Origin: Antedon bifida
Lineage: Eukaryota; Echinodermata; Crinoidea; Comatulida; Antedonidae
Direction: 5' to 3'
Assembly (NCBI GenBank): GCA_963402885.1
Contig: OY727095.1
Span: 23,193,001 to 23,257,000 of the forward strand
Length of the DNA: 64,000 bases
This document shows positions 10,632 to 23,145 of this stretch, in pieces. How positions within the stretch are numbered: the stretch's first letter is position 1; each line of letters opens with the position of its first letter. The translations under genes were made by a program, and so were the position numbers. Below the pieces are notes generated by a model, which was not told the DNA's origin, made no database searches, and saw nothing but the letters and a program-made list of their open reading frames with translations.

Positions 10632-11072
10632 GTTCATTCCGGATTGCTATTAAACTAGGTAGAGTACGCTCCTCATCCTTGGTTGGTTTGGTTTCCTCTA
10701 CAAACTGTTTTAAAAAAGGAGACATGTTTGGTTCAGTTTTACCATACCAAATTCCTGCTAAAATTAAATTACTTTGTTGTCCATTTATTATCAGATAAAT
10801 TGGCCAACGTATAAGAAAAATTATTTTTCTGGCTGAGACCTTTGTTTATATAATTCACCATCATATATGTCTTCTAAATTGGAAAGATTCTGCTTCTCTC
10901 TACTGAATTGATATCCAATATTATTAATAATTTCTGCTCTCTGAAAAAGTGATTGCACTTGTGGTATTAGCTCAGCAGTTACAAAATAGTTTCCAAAAGA
11001 AAAAGTTTTGATATCACAAAGTCTATCACAAGAAGGGCATGGAATAGGTTCAACAACATTTTTTTCAACCAA
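10632..11072 (-). pseudogene. Transposase-like 'DIYDG..LAGIWYG' family fragment
   Basis: Contains CPSCDRLCD, LFQRAEII, DIYDGELYKQ, then after a frame change FLIRWPIYLIIN and ILAGIWYGKTEPNMSPFLK, ending IAIRNER before a gtaagt donor. From memory, animal transposon-like proteins of this class have the order CxxC - DIYDG - NTDG - WPIYLxINELP - LAGLWFG.KKP; here the central NTDG part is missing between 10830 and 10800, a deletion. Naming of the superfamily is not attempted. Confidence 0.55.
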
Positions 11073-11120
11073 TGGTCACGTCATACGCACAGAAAAACGA
11101 TTATGCCATTGTGACCTGAA
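11072..11120. repeat. Fragment of a dispersed short repeat
   Basis: The core acaatggcataatc...gtatgacgtg is related to pieces at about 23920-23985, 27895-27955 and 48270-48320 (ggtcataatgccataatc, then ttctgtg and a gtatgacgt-like end). A MITE or SINE fragment is the likely source. Confidence 0.5.
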
Positions 11121-11307
11121 AAAAATAAAACAAGCGTTTGTCCAACTCTTCGCAAATGGGACCTGTTCTCTTAAAAAAAGTCGGAGTCGGTGGCGTGGCT
11201 TCAATGTGTTCATTCTACAAAATAATCATGAAATTCGCATAGTTTTCTCTTTCAATTTGCTTTGTTCAATAATAAAAACAATAAAATATTTCTACTTAGA
11301 TGAGCAT

Positions 11308-12452
11308 TTAATTCCTCCATTTTCTGATTATTCTGTGTAAAATCAGTTCTATTGTGCAATCATCATTTCCATGACCAAGTAAATTAAAAACATTAAAATA
11401 ATCAGTCAAGTCGCTTATCTCCCATTCCAACTTTTCCTTTTCGTTTAAATTGTACCGCACACATTCATTATGTTCCACTACCTGAAAAATAGGGTTGAAA
11501 GGGTCATTTAAAGTAACATGGAATGCTCTGTATATACAGTATGTACCAACAAATGAATTTATAATGTACCTTAATGTACTCTTCACGAGCAATGTTTGCT
11601 TTGATGCCCTCAGCTTGTTAGGCCATCTTTGTATCAAGTTGGTGACATGCATCTAAACTTTGATAATGATATGCAGTCCAGGTGGACAAACCTAAATGTA
11701 ATAAAACATTCTTTATTTAAAACTGATGATGGTATATTTATTCAAAAATTAATCATACAAGGCAGAAATTATATATATAATTTTTCAGATATAAAAACCT
11801 AAACTTTCAACTCTTATGAAATCAAACAAGGCTAAAATATTGATTAATAAGCTACAGTAATCTCAGTTTGATCAATCTATGAGCTTTACAGTACTTACAT
11901 GATCAATGTCGAGTATTGGTGAATTTATTACATTTTGCATTCTTCATCATGCTTTCATTACTTGTAAAACTCTCTAAATCTTTCTTCATGGATTCTTGGG
12001 TTCTTTCTGTTGAATCAACTTTAGCCTTTGAACTCAGGCAATATAAGCAAAAGTGTCGTACTATAAAAAATATATTTTTTTAGTAAACTAGTGTGTTATT
12101 TATGAGATATTGCCTAATACTAGGTTCCAGTGTACGAATTACAGTACCTACCACTGCTTGCTCCGGATAATCCGTAAACACGGCATTCATATTCATAATC
12201 TCCGAAAGCAAACAATTCAATTTGTTTTCCACTTACTTACACACCAATGAGGTCTTCAACTTGGTTACTGATTCTCTCCATCCCTGTTTTTAAATTGTAG
12301 GTGCAATCGCCTGCTTCCCATATCAAGATTGTTACGGTATTTTTCAAGGAATTGGGCCGGTCAACATTGCCAATTCCCTGCATAAATTTGTAGGTTTCTC
12401 CTCCTTTATCGCCTCCTAGTTTGATCCATATTTTTATTTCTGTTAGTGCCAA
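11308..12452 (-). pseudogene. Transposase-like relic with GGDKGG, GRHxCLYC and CPPGLHISL motifs
   Basis: Consecutive exons on the minus strand: 12452-12237 (IWIKLGGDKGG, DRPNSLKNTV), about 12227-12150 (AFGDYEYECRVYGLSGAS before a gtaggt donor), about 12060-11910 (RHFCLYCLSSKA, ERTQESMKKDLESF, NAKCNKF), about 11700-11590 (VCPPGLHISL, HQLDTKMA) and about 11483-11310 (VVEHNECVRYNL). The order 'GGDxGG - NPNS - FGDYE/LxGLSGA - CLxC - RxLES - PxLHIxLG' is that of a widespread animal transposase-like family. Frame breaks occur near VCPPGLHISL and TKMA. The plus-strand element at 38.4-38.8 kb shares the last steps (see there). Confidence 0.6.
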
Positions 12453-12589
12453 GTAAGCATATCAAGACTAAAAGCAATAATAAAACAATATTGTGTTCAT
12501 ATTTTAAATGTTTTGGAAAAAAATCTAATGAAAAAAAGAAAGAAAATGAGATAAACATGTGTGTATTTATACCTTTGTAGCTCATCTAA

Positions 12590-13524
12590 CAATTGTGTTA
12601 CTTTCACTTTCAAGCTCTTTACTACAACCAATCTGCGAGCAACATCTCATCTGTCTTTGTATCTTTAACAAGCAATGGTACATACTCAGAGGTATTAATG
12701 ATTTCTGACACTAAATATTGGTTAAATGTTGGATACAGTGCATGCATAAGATGTGTTTCAAATTGTTTTATTATTTTATTTCAATAGTTTTAGTGTCCAG
12801 TGTTCTGCTTGAACTTCATCTTGCTAGATACAAGCATAATTTTCAGCAAAATCCAGTATCATAGTTGCAATGCCATCTGATTGGTTGTCCAATAAGGACT
12901 GGTATTGTATGTGTTTCCTACTCCAATTAAACAAATGTTCTGAAAAAGGATGCAATTCATTCAACAGTTCACCAACCAGATCACACTCAACCAACATGAT
13001 TTTTGACACTTTTCGTTCTCTCCAGATCTTTTTATAGTCAGATCTACTTTGACATACTTCCACTTTCTCCAGGAAACTGAAACTTCGCTAGTATCTGCCA
13101 ATAGGCTTTTTGAGTGTGCACTTAACGGATGGATTCCACATTCTTTGCAGAGTCTTCGTACACAATTTATGTTATGGTATTTTAACCCCTCTAATTTGTC
13201 ACATAATGGTAACTCATTGGCTTTGAAGCAGCTTTCAATCTTGCAGTCTTGACGAATTTATTGTGTACACTGCTTATTCAGTACCTCAAGCTTTAGAGTT
13301 ATGTTTACACAGTACTCGCACAAACATCCCCGTAGCTTTTGTGCCCTCATCAGTATGATTGATATGCTTTGGTCGATGCTTAAAAATGAAGACTTGCAGA
13401 GATTAATATTTGGGTATTGGGACTTAAATTTTGTGTAGGCCGTAGAAATTGAAAAATTTAGGTTTGCAGTTTTTTTAAAGGTTTTCCTGCTAATTTTTGT
13501 CTTTTTCGTTTTAAAATCCATCAT
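12590..13524 (-). pseudogene. Transposase-like relic, DFAEN family
   Basis: Pieces in several frames: CLCEYCVNITLKLEVLNKQ (about 13300), CVRRLCKECGIHPLSAHSK (about 13130), SWKKWKY, LLNELHPFSEHLFN, IATMILDFAENYACI (about 12840) and a short tail to about 12590. The first acidic block MxxDFAEN is the same as at 43450. At least two frameshifts and one stop (after NYACI) are visible. It directly precedes the GGDKGG relic; one composite gene or two abutting elements are both possible. Confidence 0.5.
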
Positions 13525-13529
13525 GATAT

Positions 13530-14455
13530 CTTTCTACGAGAAAAATATGGAACAATTTTGTAAATGCTGAAATGTTGTAGAATATACCTATCGCGTTACA
13601 CATGGAACAGCTAGGTTGAGTAACCGACACGGAGTTGGTGACACGCGTTTAACATTGTGTCTACCTATTCAAGAAATAAGCATAATTTATATATAGATAC
13701 CGAAGTAACATTTGACTCGGGCTGAACTACCATTAAAATTTAATTTTAAATCTTACCGATCTGTCATTATTTCGAATTTCAATTGGAATTACCAGAAGGG
13801 AAGCTTATTATAATGTATAATATTTATAAAATAAATCATTTTAAATTGTGGGCTTTTAAAAACGGGAAATAAACCTAATGGCCTACCGATGTAACATTGG
13901 ACACCAAAGAGGTTTGCCACCATTTGGTGTCTTGTTAATCCTATTGGCATTTTCGTTTATAGAGTCAACCACAAAACCTGAATTTCACTTTAAAAACACA
14001 AATATAGTAATTATAGATATTTTAATACTAATATTAAATAAATGTAATGTAAGAGTACCGTAAAATTAATTTTACTTACATGGACATGTTGAATGAACAA
14101 ATTCACAGCTTCTGATTTGGTCCATACATAAGCTTGAAACATAATAGTCTATAGGCCTCATAAAATAGCATAACAAGACGACCTAGGCCTAGTGCACAAA
14201 ATAAATTATAAAACATTAGCAGTTACCGCTTTTTCTGCCTTAAATGTGATTATTATACTAATTCGCATGGGATGAGTAAGTATAATAAAAGTGCACTCTT
14301 TCCTGATAAAAGTACTCTGACAAATTGTATTGAGCATAAAAGTCTGAACTATTTACAGACATTGATTTTGTTATACACGAAGTATTCCTTCACTTTGAAA
14401 TATCTGTAAGCTAAAAAACTTAGACTTTATGAAAATAATAGACGCTAAAGACAAA
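13530..14455. other. Intergenic, nothing recognised
   Basis: AT-rich, no homology-bearing frame, no repeats seen except short A/T runs. Confidence 0.5.
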
Positions 14456-14468
14456 TTGTGAATATTTC

Positions 14469-15330
14469 TCATCTAATTTGCTCATCAGAAAATGTGCATG
14501 TACATAATTTTATCAATACATTTTTATTTAAATTGTATGAACGCCTAGATAGCAAATATAATTTTGCACTGACAGCTTTTGTTACAGTTGTAATATGGTG
14601 CTTCCAGGATAGCTTGTCATCAATTCCAAGTCTTATGTACCTGATATGTGAAACATTTTCAATACACTGGTTTCCTAAAAGAACTTTACAATATGGAATA
14701 TTTTTATTTTTAATTAACATGTATTTAGTGTTATCTGTATCTATTTTAAATTTATTCTTTGTGTACCATATTTGAATTTCATCAACTGTCCTTTGTTGGT
14801 TATCATCCATTGTTTTTTCCGAAACATGTTTAACAACATCATCAGCATATATATATAGCAAGAAGCGTTTGTTACAGATTGTGATATGTCGTTAATGAAG
14901 ATCAAAAAGAGAACTGTGTGGTATTCCGATTTCAATGTTTCTTTTTTCTGATATCTTATTATCATATTTAACTACCTGTTTTCTTTCACTGAGGTAATTT
15001 TCAAACCATTTAATCTCATTATTCATAATACCATAGTTACGTAATTTTTCCAATAGAAGAGCGTGATCAAACAGTATGGAAGCATTTGAAGATATCTAAA
15101 AAACATGTTCCGCCGCATTTCATGCTCATTTAAAGATTCAATCCATTCATCAATCACCCTATGCAAGCAAGTAATTGTTGAGTGATCTTTTCTAAATGCA
15201 TATTGGTCTATATTTATTAAGTTGAATTTGTTTAAATAATCTGTTAATTGATTCTGTATGATTCTTTCCAGAATTCTGGAAACATGACAAACTACTGAAA
15301 TTCGTCTATAGTTACTTAACATTTTTTGTC
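14469..15330 (-). pseudogene. LINE reverse transcriptase fragment
   Basis: 15322-15023 encodes LSNYRRISVVCHVSRILERI, QYAFRKDHST and the RT fingers; 14861-14469 encodes the YADD box (LYIYADDVV) and the thumb/linker (TKYMLIKNK, IRYIRLGIDDKLSWKHHI, LYLLSRRS). The part between has lost frame. Non-LTR (LINE) architecture; no endonuclease attached. Dead. Confidence 0.85.
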
Positions 15331-15884
15331 ACCTTTTCCTTTATATATTGGGGTGGTTTTTGCAATTTACCAATCCTCTGGAATCTAACCTGACTGTAAG
15401 TAGTAGGCCACTAGGCCCCTAGTATCTTACTACGCCACATAAAATGCCTATTTTGGTTACTACCCTGCGCCACAGATGACTGACCCATATAGAAAGTGTG
15501 GACACAAAACAAATGCTAAGTTTGGTTATTACTTGTTGAAATGATGTACGATCTTGTATGCTTGGGTTTTTAGGATTTTCCTTGGCTTTAAACTATTGAT
15601 TTTGCCCTAATATGAGTGGCTGACAAAAAACAGTTTTTTTATTGTTTATAATTTTTACTGTGGTCCATCAATGAATGTACTGTTTAGTGGGACGGTTGCC
15701 GATGCAGCTAAGCAAACGCTACAAAACATCATTTCCTTCTTATCTCCTTCTCGTACTTCCTCTGGGTTATCCAATCTTTTCACTTCCAACTGCTATTGGA
15801 GAAGGATCAACTTTTCATTGTTCTAATTTCTCTACTGCATTCAAGAATAGCTGATTGGTTTCAAGATGTATTTTCCTACTATAC

Positions 15885-16536
15885 CTATACTAGTGCCCGG
15901 CAGCCTATTTGAAATTTGCTACCCTTGCTATCAGCTGATACTGTATCATTCATTGGCAGCCTTTCTTTGGTTAGAAATTCCTGCAAATAATATATAGCAC
16001 CAGCTTTTGTATAAAGAATGTGAAATCTATTGCCAATCACCAGTGATAGTATCTTGCTAAGTTTGATTCTTGTCTTTGAGGTAACAATGTATTTCACTCG
16101 GCAAACCACTTCCATTGTTATCAGGGAAATTTTTACTTTAATTAACTCTCCCTCCACAAATGGTTTGCCTTTCTCTCTTTATTTTTCGTATCTGGCATTT
16201 TAAAGAATTGATTGTGTTCTTTTTTCTTTTGATAATTTGATTTAATCTTTGATGCTTCATTTTCTTCATTACTACTTAGCTTTTTTTCCAGTCTTCAGGC
16301 ATTTTCTTCTGCTAATTTCTTGTTGACAAACTGTTGTGTCTTGTGCACACGAAGGGATGTTTAATCTTCGTTTGATTTCTTTCCTCGTTTGCGTAAATGG
16401 TTTTCACACAACCAAGGTCCCTGTCTGACTTCCCACGGCGGTTGCCTCTTTGTAGATTCTGTGGGTGTTTCCACTTCGGGAATCTTGATATGTTTACTTT
16501 GATGTCCTTTCGTAGACCGACACTGGATTTGTCCAC
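15885..16536 (-). pseudogene. Weak hAT-like transposase remnant
   Basis: Frames containing KGKPFVEGELIK (about 16170-16130) preceded by a lysine-rich stretch and, further upstream, PSCAQDT and WKHPQNLQRGN. KPFxxGELIKxC is a motif I associate with hAT-derived GTF2IRD2/FAM200-type proteins. No catalytic residue is identifiable. Confidence 0.3.
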
Positions 16537-16678
16537 CCAACTGGTTATAACCAGTCTATTTTAAATTAACTGACTGGTTTATGGCTTGAACTGTTGCCCT
16601 AAGCCAGCAACCAGATTTCCGACAATGTCTATTAAAAAAAATTCTTCATTTAGCATGTAATAAAATAATAAAAACCTG

Positions 16679-16965
16679 TTATTTAAAAAAAAAAAGATTA
16701 TCACCCTCTCTTTTTGGTGGGTTCGGGTTTATTTCCCTGGCGGGGCGGGGACCACCGCTATCCCTGTTCTCTACAGGTTGGCACTGACTTCCTTTCTTTG
16801 ATGATGATGATTTTGATCCTTGTGCATATGAGAAAAACTTTCGACTGCAAAAATGACACCAAAAAAATCTCTTTGGATGTCGTTCCTTCCAGTGCCATCT
16901 TAACAAAGTAGTGGTCCTGAACTGTTGATTACATTTGGTTGCACTTCAACATTTTCTGTAAATTG
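16679..16965 (-). pseudogene. Zinc-finger-like fragment
   Basis: Reads KCNQQFRTTTLLRWHWKERH followed by FFWCHFCSRKF, i.e. CxxC/HxxxxH spacing suggestive of a C2H2-type finger, then a low-complexity SSSSKK and proline-rich tail. No start seen; a stop lies a few codons upstream in the same frame. Confidence 0.3.
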
Positions 16966-17292
16966 AAAGATAAGAAAGTATTATTTAATTAAGCTTGTCC
17001 TGTAACACCATGGATTTAGCCGTTCACGGCAGACAGAGATATCTGATTTCTGGTACAACTGGTTTGAATTGTTATTTTATTTTTGGTGTTGCACACCAAG
17101 GATAGCCCACAAAGTCTGTAGACTTGTTTCTGGTCTGGTGGTGAATTGGGCAGTACATCTGGAGACACTTCAACTTTAAGAAATCTTTCCATAATAAAAT
17201 ACCATCCTAACTTCATGGACATTCCCAGGTTTGTCAATTGGCAGGACACTTAAGTGAATGCTGCTTTATCCAATTTCCATTGTTCTATGATA

Positions 17293-17631
17293 TTAATTGC
17301 AAATATAAACAATTATGTAAAGTATCAGTAGGTGGTTGGCTTTTCTTCTGAAATGATGAATAATAATAAAAAAAAATGAACATTTATAAACACTCTTTTT
17401 TTGAGTTTTCAGGAGTGATTTGAATTGAAAAGGGGTTGGAGTGTAATGGATGAAACAAGGAAGTTGGTTGCAGAGCTCTGGTGCCTGAGCAAAGAAGCCC
17501 TTTAAACCCGAGTGTGCTATTTCACATGTAAATGTACTATTATGTACGAAACTTCGGTGCTCACAATGAATTGTTCCTACGTCCACTGTTCCAGTGTTGC
17601 AATAATCACTATAAGAATTTATCTTCAACAA
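17293..17631 (-). pseudogene. LINE ORF2 C-terminal fragment
   Basis: TIHCEHRSF, FFAQAPELCNQLP and FQFKSLLKT match the usual end of non-LTR ORF2 proteins ('xxxWNxLPxxI...FKxxLK'). The tryptophan of WNxLP is missing. Isolated 3' piece. Confidence 0.45.
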
Positions 17632-18099
17632 ATAATTTTATACAAGATCAGCTCCTCCGACCATCTATAGTAACATAATAGAACATACATTTTCTAATAT
17701 TTAAGCGGCGAGAGTAGGCCTACAGATTCAATAGGACGAACACAATTATACCTAATAAATTAACTGATATTATGACTACTCTTAGTAGTACTAGTAGTAC
17801 TAATACTCGATAGTATTACTCACGGTCGTTATTTCCCCACTTGGGCTTATTTGAATGCACAACTTTAATACCTGTAGCATTAGCTACCGTTTATTTACGT
17901 ACTGTACTCAGAGTAACAAGTGATACCGTGTGTGCAAGTGAGCATCCAATCAGAGACTGCCACTTGCTACATACATAAAGATAAAGAATGTTCTGCATTT
18001 CATCATACTAATTAACTTCTATTGTACTGAACATATTGTAACGTAAGTGATAACATAAATTTAACTTATCTCATGACATCGTCCTCATCTGTTTTGATG

Positions 18100-19322
18100 T
18101 ACGGTCGTAGTTATTTGAATTTAATCAAATCAATCTTGCCTTGCCAAGGTTTTGAAACAACTTCCTTCATTCTGAAGTACTGTATGTTCTCCATTTAACT
18201 TATTGTAATCTGTGAATCCTGGTAGGTTATATTTTTCTTTGTTATGCTTTATAACATAATTGTGCAACATGGTTGAAGTGCCTTTATATGGCCTTCGGAA
18301 TATGCATCATCCCGCAGCAAGTAGCGCAAATGCATTTTAGATCACCCTTCTGGCACGTGACAGTTGAATACTCGGTGCTGTATGCTCAGCCCAATTATGT
18401 TTTAAGTGCAAAAAAGTCACCGACGATAATGTAATAGTAGTGTGCTATTTCTGACTTTCGTTGGTGGAGGAAGAGGCAGTGTTTTCTTCCAAGTTATTGT
18501 TAATGGCTGTTCTCTAAATATCGCAGCATCATTCCATGTTCTTGAAGTTTTAGAACTTGAAGCCACAATTTAATGGGCATTCAATATTGACACCTACAGC
18601 ACCAGTAACTGTGTAATATGGGACATGTTCCACTTTTCCTCAAATTATATTTGTGTATTCTGAACACAAAACTGTCCACAGGGCAGTGCATGTTTCTATA
18701 ATAATCTTGCTAATGGTTGGATTGACCAACTAGATTTAATTTAAAAGACTGGGAAATTTGTGAATCGCCATTTAATATTGTAGGTATCGTAGAGTAATTA
18801 TAAGCCTTTGTTCAGCAGAAGAAGAAGAAATTGTTAAAATGAGCAACAACCAATATGCAACACAAGGCTAGACTGTTTACTGGTTCGAAACTCCTCAAAA
18901 TCTCTTTAATGTAGCATTGTTTTCCTTCTCTCACTCTGCTACGTCACCAGCCTGTCCTGCCTTGCAGACTGTAATCATTCTTAAATCTGTCCACCCATCA
19001 CATCTTGATTTCTTCTTCATGACTCAATTCTCTAGAAAATTCTTTGGCCTTAGTGCAGTAAGTAGCAAATCTGCTATTCTTAAACTCGGCAAAGTTCAAA
19101 TCTATGGTTGGTTCAACCAACTCTTTATTTTATTCTATATTTACTTTATTTTAGTCTTGTAACCAACAAGATGCTGGCTGGCTTGTTGATATCTACTGAT
19201 GATATTCTGATCTGCTGGAGTCTTTCTCGTCAATAATTTTGTCCAAATCATATTCATCGATACATTTAAACCTAGGTTTTCTGTGAGTATTGATCAAATA
19301 AAAACTGTCTTTCGTCGCCATT
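18100..19322 (-). pseudogene. Second Harbinger-type transposase, heavily decayed
   Basis: Starts at about 19322 with MATKDSFYLINTHRKPRFKC. Recognisable blocks further on: TGDSQISQSF and ISKIIIETCTALW (about 18770-18690), TVTGAVG, IIVGDFFALKT (about 18430), LSRARRVI and NAFALLAA (about 18360), then GxxxMLHN-like and LPGFTDYNKLNGEH. Stops and frame changes lie between all of them. These are the successive HARBI1 family blocks (GDS, xVGD, SRARRVxENAFG). Confidence 0.6.
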
Positions 19323-19532
19323 TTATTATTAACAGTTGACTGTTTATGATCATAAAATCAACTGGAAAAACTCTGTGCACAATTATTTCACAGTTATCTC
19401 AAACTTTACATTTCATTCCGTCTACTATCATTGGTTGGAACAAACCAGTAGCAAACAACCAACCGGGTTATATATAGCAAAGAACTATACAAAAATATAC
19501 TATAACAGGAAATATTTAATTTAATAATAAAT

Positions 19533-19605
19533 TATTGGATTAAAAATTCAGAAAATTGTTTTTAAACAATTTTCAGAAATTTTTAATCCAGTAATTTAAA
19601 AATAT
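19533..19605. repeat. Palindrome / hairpin
   Basis: attggattaaaaattcag and its near-perfect inverse ctgaaatttttaatccagt flank gaaaattg..caattttc; arms about 28 bases. Could be a folded-back MITE remnant. Confidence 0.75.
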
Positions 19606-21525
19606 ATTTAAAAATATTTAATTCAACTGTTGATTGATTGATTTAATAAGTGAAATATTTTAAAAGAATATCAGGACACATTAAGTATGCATAACAGTGG
19701 CTGACCTATTTTCAATGAGGTCCATATATTAAATTATATCAGAAAGTAAAAAACTAGAAAAATGACTTACTTAAAGACTTATAGTATCTACCCAGTTCAT
19801 AAATCCATCTTGCTCATTATTCTTATATGAATTCTATGGCTTATAATACCTCAATTATCTTCAGTGGCTAAGAGCACCCTTAATCCACTGAAAATTAAAC
19901 TATCTATCTATTTTCAATACATTAACGATGGCCACTAGTTCCTGATTATTCGGTACCACCTGATCTACCTTAATACCAGATAAGAGAAGAGAAGGCACTG
20001 GCTTCTCATAAGGTCCGGGCAACTGTGAAAACAGACAATTCAAAACTACAACAGAATCACTTCACAAAGACCGAAGGACCCAACCACATACAGCACAAAC
20101 TACTTTATAGGTATGCCAGAGAGTGTATTTGTGCAACTTCAGAAAATGGAATGTGGAGATGTGAAGGATATTCCACTGTCTATCAAAGCCATTAAAAGGG
20201 ATAAACAAAAATGAAAGGAAGAAAGACTTAATTATTAAGAGACATAAGAGACAATAATATTTGAGAACAAATACATACCTCTGAAGAGTTATGATGGTCA
20301 TGAAACCACATACGAGGAATCATTACCACAAAGGAAGCAAAGATGAGCCTTCAGTGTCTGCAAATGCTTACACAATCAATTCCACTGTAGTTATTTGAAA
20401 GTGGTGAAATATGGAGTGACATGTGTCATACATTTTTCATTTAGTGAGTGCAACACAACAATTATGCATTTTTGTTCACAACATTTCTCAATGTATTTCT
20501 GACCCAGAGAAGATCATTTGATACAGATGTAACTTTTTGTATGCTGTTTCTATGATAACCACTAATAACATGACCAATTTATAGAGAGATATAAGTTTGG
20601 CTGTTGATCTTAAGTTATGATAGAGTAGACAAGAATCTCCTTTCGTCTGGCTTCTCCAACATAACATATTAGGGTCACACTGAGGAGAGCAAATTATCAA
20701 GCGCTTATTGTGCTATGTCAGATCAGGTGGTAACAGATATTCAGCTACCAGATGGCTATGGTTGGTGTATTCAAACTGGAAACAGGAGATAATGGGATGA
20801 TGAACAAGATGAATATTATGAACTGGGCAGACATATTTGACTTTGATGACTTTATATTATAACTAATAACAGTTACATTTTCTATAAATATTATTATTTA
20901 TATAACTGGTTGCTTGCCCCTGCATTGTTTCAAACCATGATTAGTACACTACTAATATTACCAAATACTTAATGTAAATGCTGTTTCAATGAGAAATCTT
21001 CTATATATGTTTTTTTAAAATAACTTTCCAAACATAGATTTTACATTATGTAGGATTTGGAACTTTTAGGTTCAAAATTTGATTTTCAGCAGTATACATC
21101 TGTAATGGTATTGAGAAAAACACACCTAATGATTCTATTGCAGTTTGAAATCTGTATATCCTATCTCAGCCACATCGCTTGTTAATGTACTTGCATTGAA
21201 TTTAAATAAACCTTGCCTCACCCCTCTACAAACTTTGAACTATTGTAATCAGTGTGATAAATGGATACAGTACATTTTGGTTTCACTTTATTCATTCTAT
21301 CAATAAAGTACAACTATTGAGATTGTTTTAAGGAATATGTAGTCATCGTTATGAATGTTCCCTGCTCCAGGCAAGTATTTGTTGTAGTTTTTGTACTGTC
21401 ATTGATGTTTACCATTTCAGAAGTTGTTCACGATTCAACCTTTCAAATGTTTTGAATCCTCCCCTACAGATTCAAAGATTCATTTTTGTTAAATCCAAGT
21501 CACGATGTTCAAAAGTGATTTATAG
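19606..21525. other. Intergenic, nothing recognised
   Basis: AT-rich; small open frames show no family resemblance. Confidence 0.5.
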
Positions 21526-21530
21526 GTATA

Positions 21531-22001
21531 TCAATGTATAAAATGATTTCGACCACTTTGTCCAAGTAAATGTTCTCTGCTTTTTGTTCCATGTTTTGAT
21601 TGATTTATTTTCGAATTTATTATGCCAACTTTTGTCCTCACCCAAAACTGCTTTATCTTGAAAGATGAGGTAATTTGAGAACTCGTCAACATCCATCTAA
21701 AGTATAAAAATAAAAAAGTAATGCAAATAATATAGTAAAAATCACTATACAGCATCACCTCAGCACAATTTGCCAGTATATTCTTGTGAAAAGCGACTTC
21801 TTGATTGACAATTAAACTGCACATTGTTAGAAAAATTTGGAAGGAACTTGGTCCTGAACCATTGTTGTTTGATTCATTTAATTTTTCTGAGAGACGGAGA
21901 TTCATTCTATATTTTTCTACGTTTTTTTTGGCCTTGTCAACATGTTTTATACTGGTTTTCGATTTGTGGCTAAAAACATACTCAATGTTTCTTTCTGCCA
22001 A
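21531..22001 (-). pseudogene. Unidentified coding-like fragment
   Basis: Two blocks: LAERNIEYVFSHKSKTSIKH..KYRMNLRLSEKL (21990-21850) and, in another frame, MDVDEFSNYLIFQDKAVLGE (about 21695-21640). Not recognised; composition and neighbours suggest a transposon relic. Confidence 0.25.
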
Positions 22002-22194
22002 ACCTTCAGAATTTAAAACGGGAATTATTGTAAATTATTTAGTGCAAATTATGAGAGACGCCTTTCAAGAAATTTAATATATTTATATCTCCGTACCCTC
22101 CTACTAATCATAGGAGACATTAATATGTTAGGCTATACACTTGTTGTGCCGATGTTGCCAAGCTTAAGGCAATCAAGAAACACCCAGAAGGTAG

Positions 22195-23145
22195 GATGGT
22201 CAGCTCCAACACAAATTTGGAAGCGGTGGTGGTGTCGCTGTATGTAAATTCCATATTCTGGAATACACAAAACTTTTAGTCCTCCATGTAATGATTGTTG
22301 AGGCCTTCTTGCTTAACCTGAAAAGTTAAACATTAAATAAATAATTTACTAAAAATGCAAATCAATGTTGTCTGCTTTGTCACTATTTTTATTACTGCAT
22401 ATCATTTTTGGGAATAATTAGTTAACCTCCCCATCTTTCAACAATTTATCAGCAAGCTCTTTTCTTAGTTTCTCTTTGACTTGGCATTTAACTGCCACTG
22501 TGGTATATTGCTCTGTTTATTGTACACTGGACAGTAATAAGTTTGTTCTCTTCCTATTTGACCCTCATATCATGCATGGTCCTGAGCTGTGTCGATGCTT
22601 TGGTGCATATTTATATACTAGTGGGAGTAGAATAAATAAATGATTTAAGTTTGGTTTTTTTAATAGAAAATGGTATTACTGTGTCAGTCATACCTTTACA
22701 AAAATGCCAGCAATCAAGCTGTGATATTTTCAAGTATTCATCCCTCAAACGTTTTTGGATTGATGCTGATCTGTTGGTTGTAATGGTCTTGATAGTGATA
22801 CCATGGCCCACCAAAAACTCCAAACTTCTAATGAACACGTCCTTTCCCAGAGCTGGAACATTCTCTTACCTGTATAAGTTGAGCATCTATAATTTTTTCG
22901 CTACAGTCTACAATGAAAGAATATGTGGAATATTGGCTGAATACCCTGGTGAGTCTGATCGTGCGTCTCTCAAAATTGAGATAGGCTCATTATTTAAACT
23001 TCTCAAAATTAGTTTTTTCAACTTGTTGGTACTTGTATGCTTCATTTACCACAGGCAGATCAAAAATGCATATCCAGATTTATGCAAAATCTGCAGCCAC
23101 ATAGTAGTCACTATCATCTTTGGCATATATTGCTTCTTTTAACAG
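22195..23145 (-). pseudogene. DDE-type transposase-like relic
   Basis: From right to left: NEAYKYQQVEK, then RxDSPGYSAxYSTYSF-like and SEKIIDAQLIQ (about 23000-22875), KDVFIRSLEFLVGHGITIKT and ITTNRSASIQKRLRDEY, LDCWHFCKGMT (22838-22690), and a distal fragment YGIYIQRHHHRFQICVGADH..FWVFLDCLK (about 22255-22195). The sequence 'D(A/G)RxDSPGxSAKYxTYT ... TDRxxSI..... YDxWHxxK' is a DDE-transposase pattern of animal DNA transposons; a Kolobok-type origin is possible but unproven. The second acidic residue of TDR is changed to N here. Confidence 0.5.
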
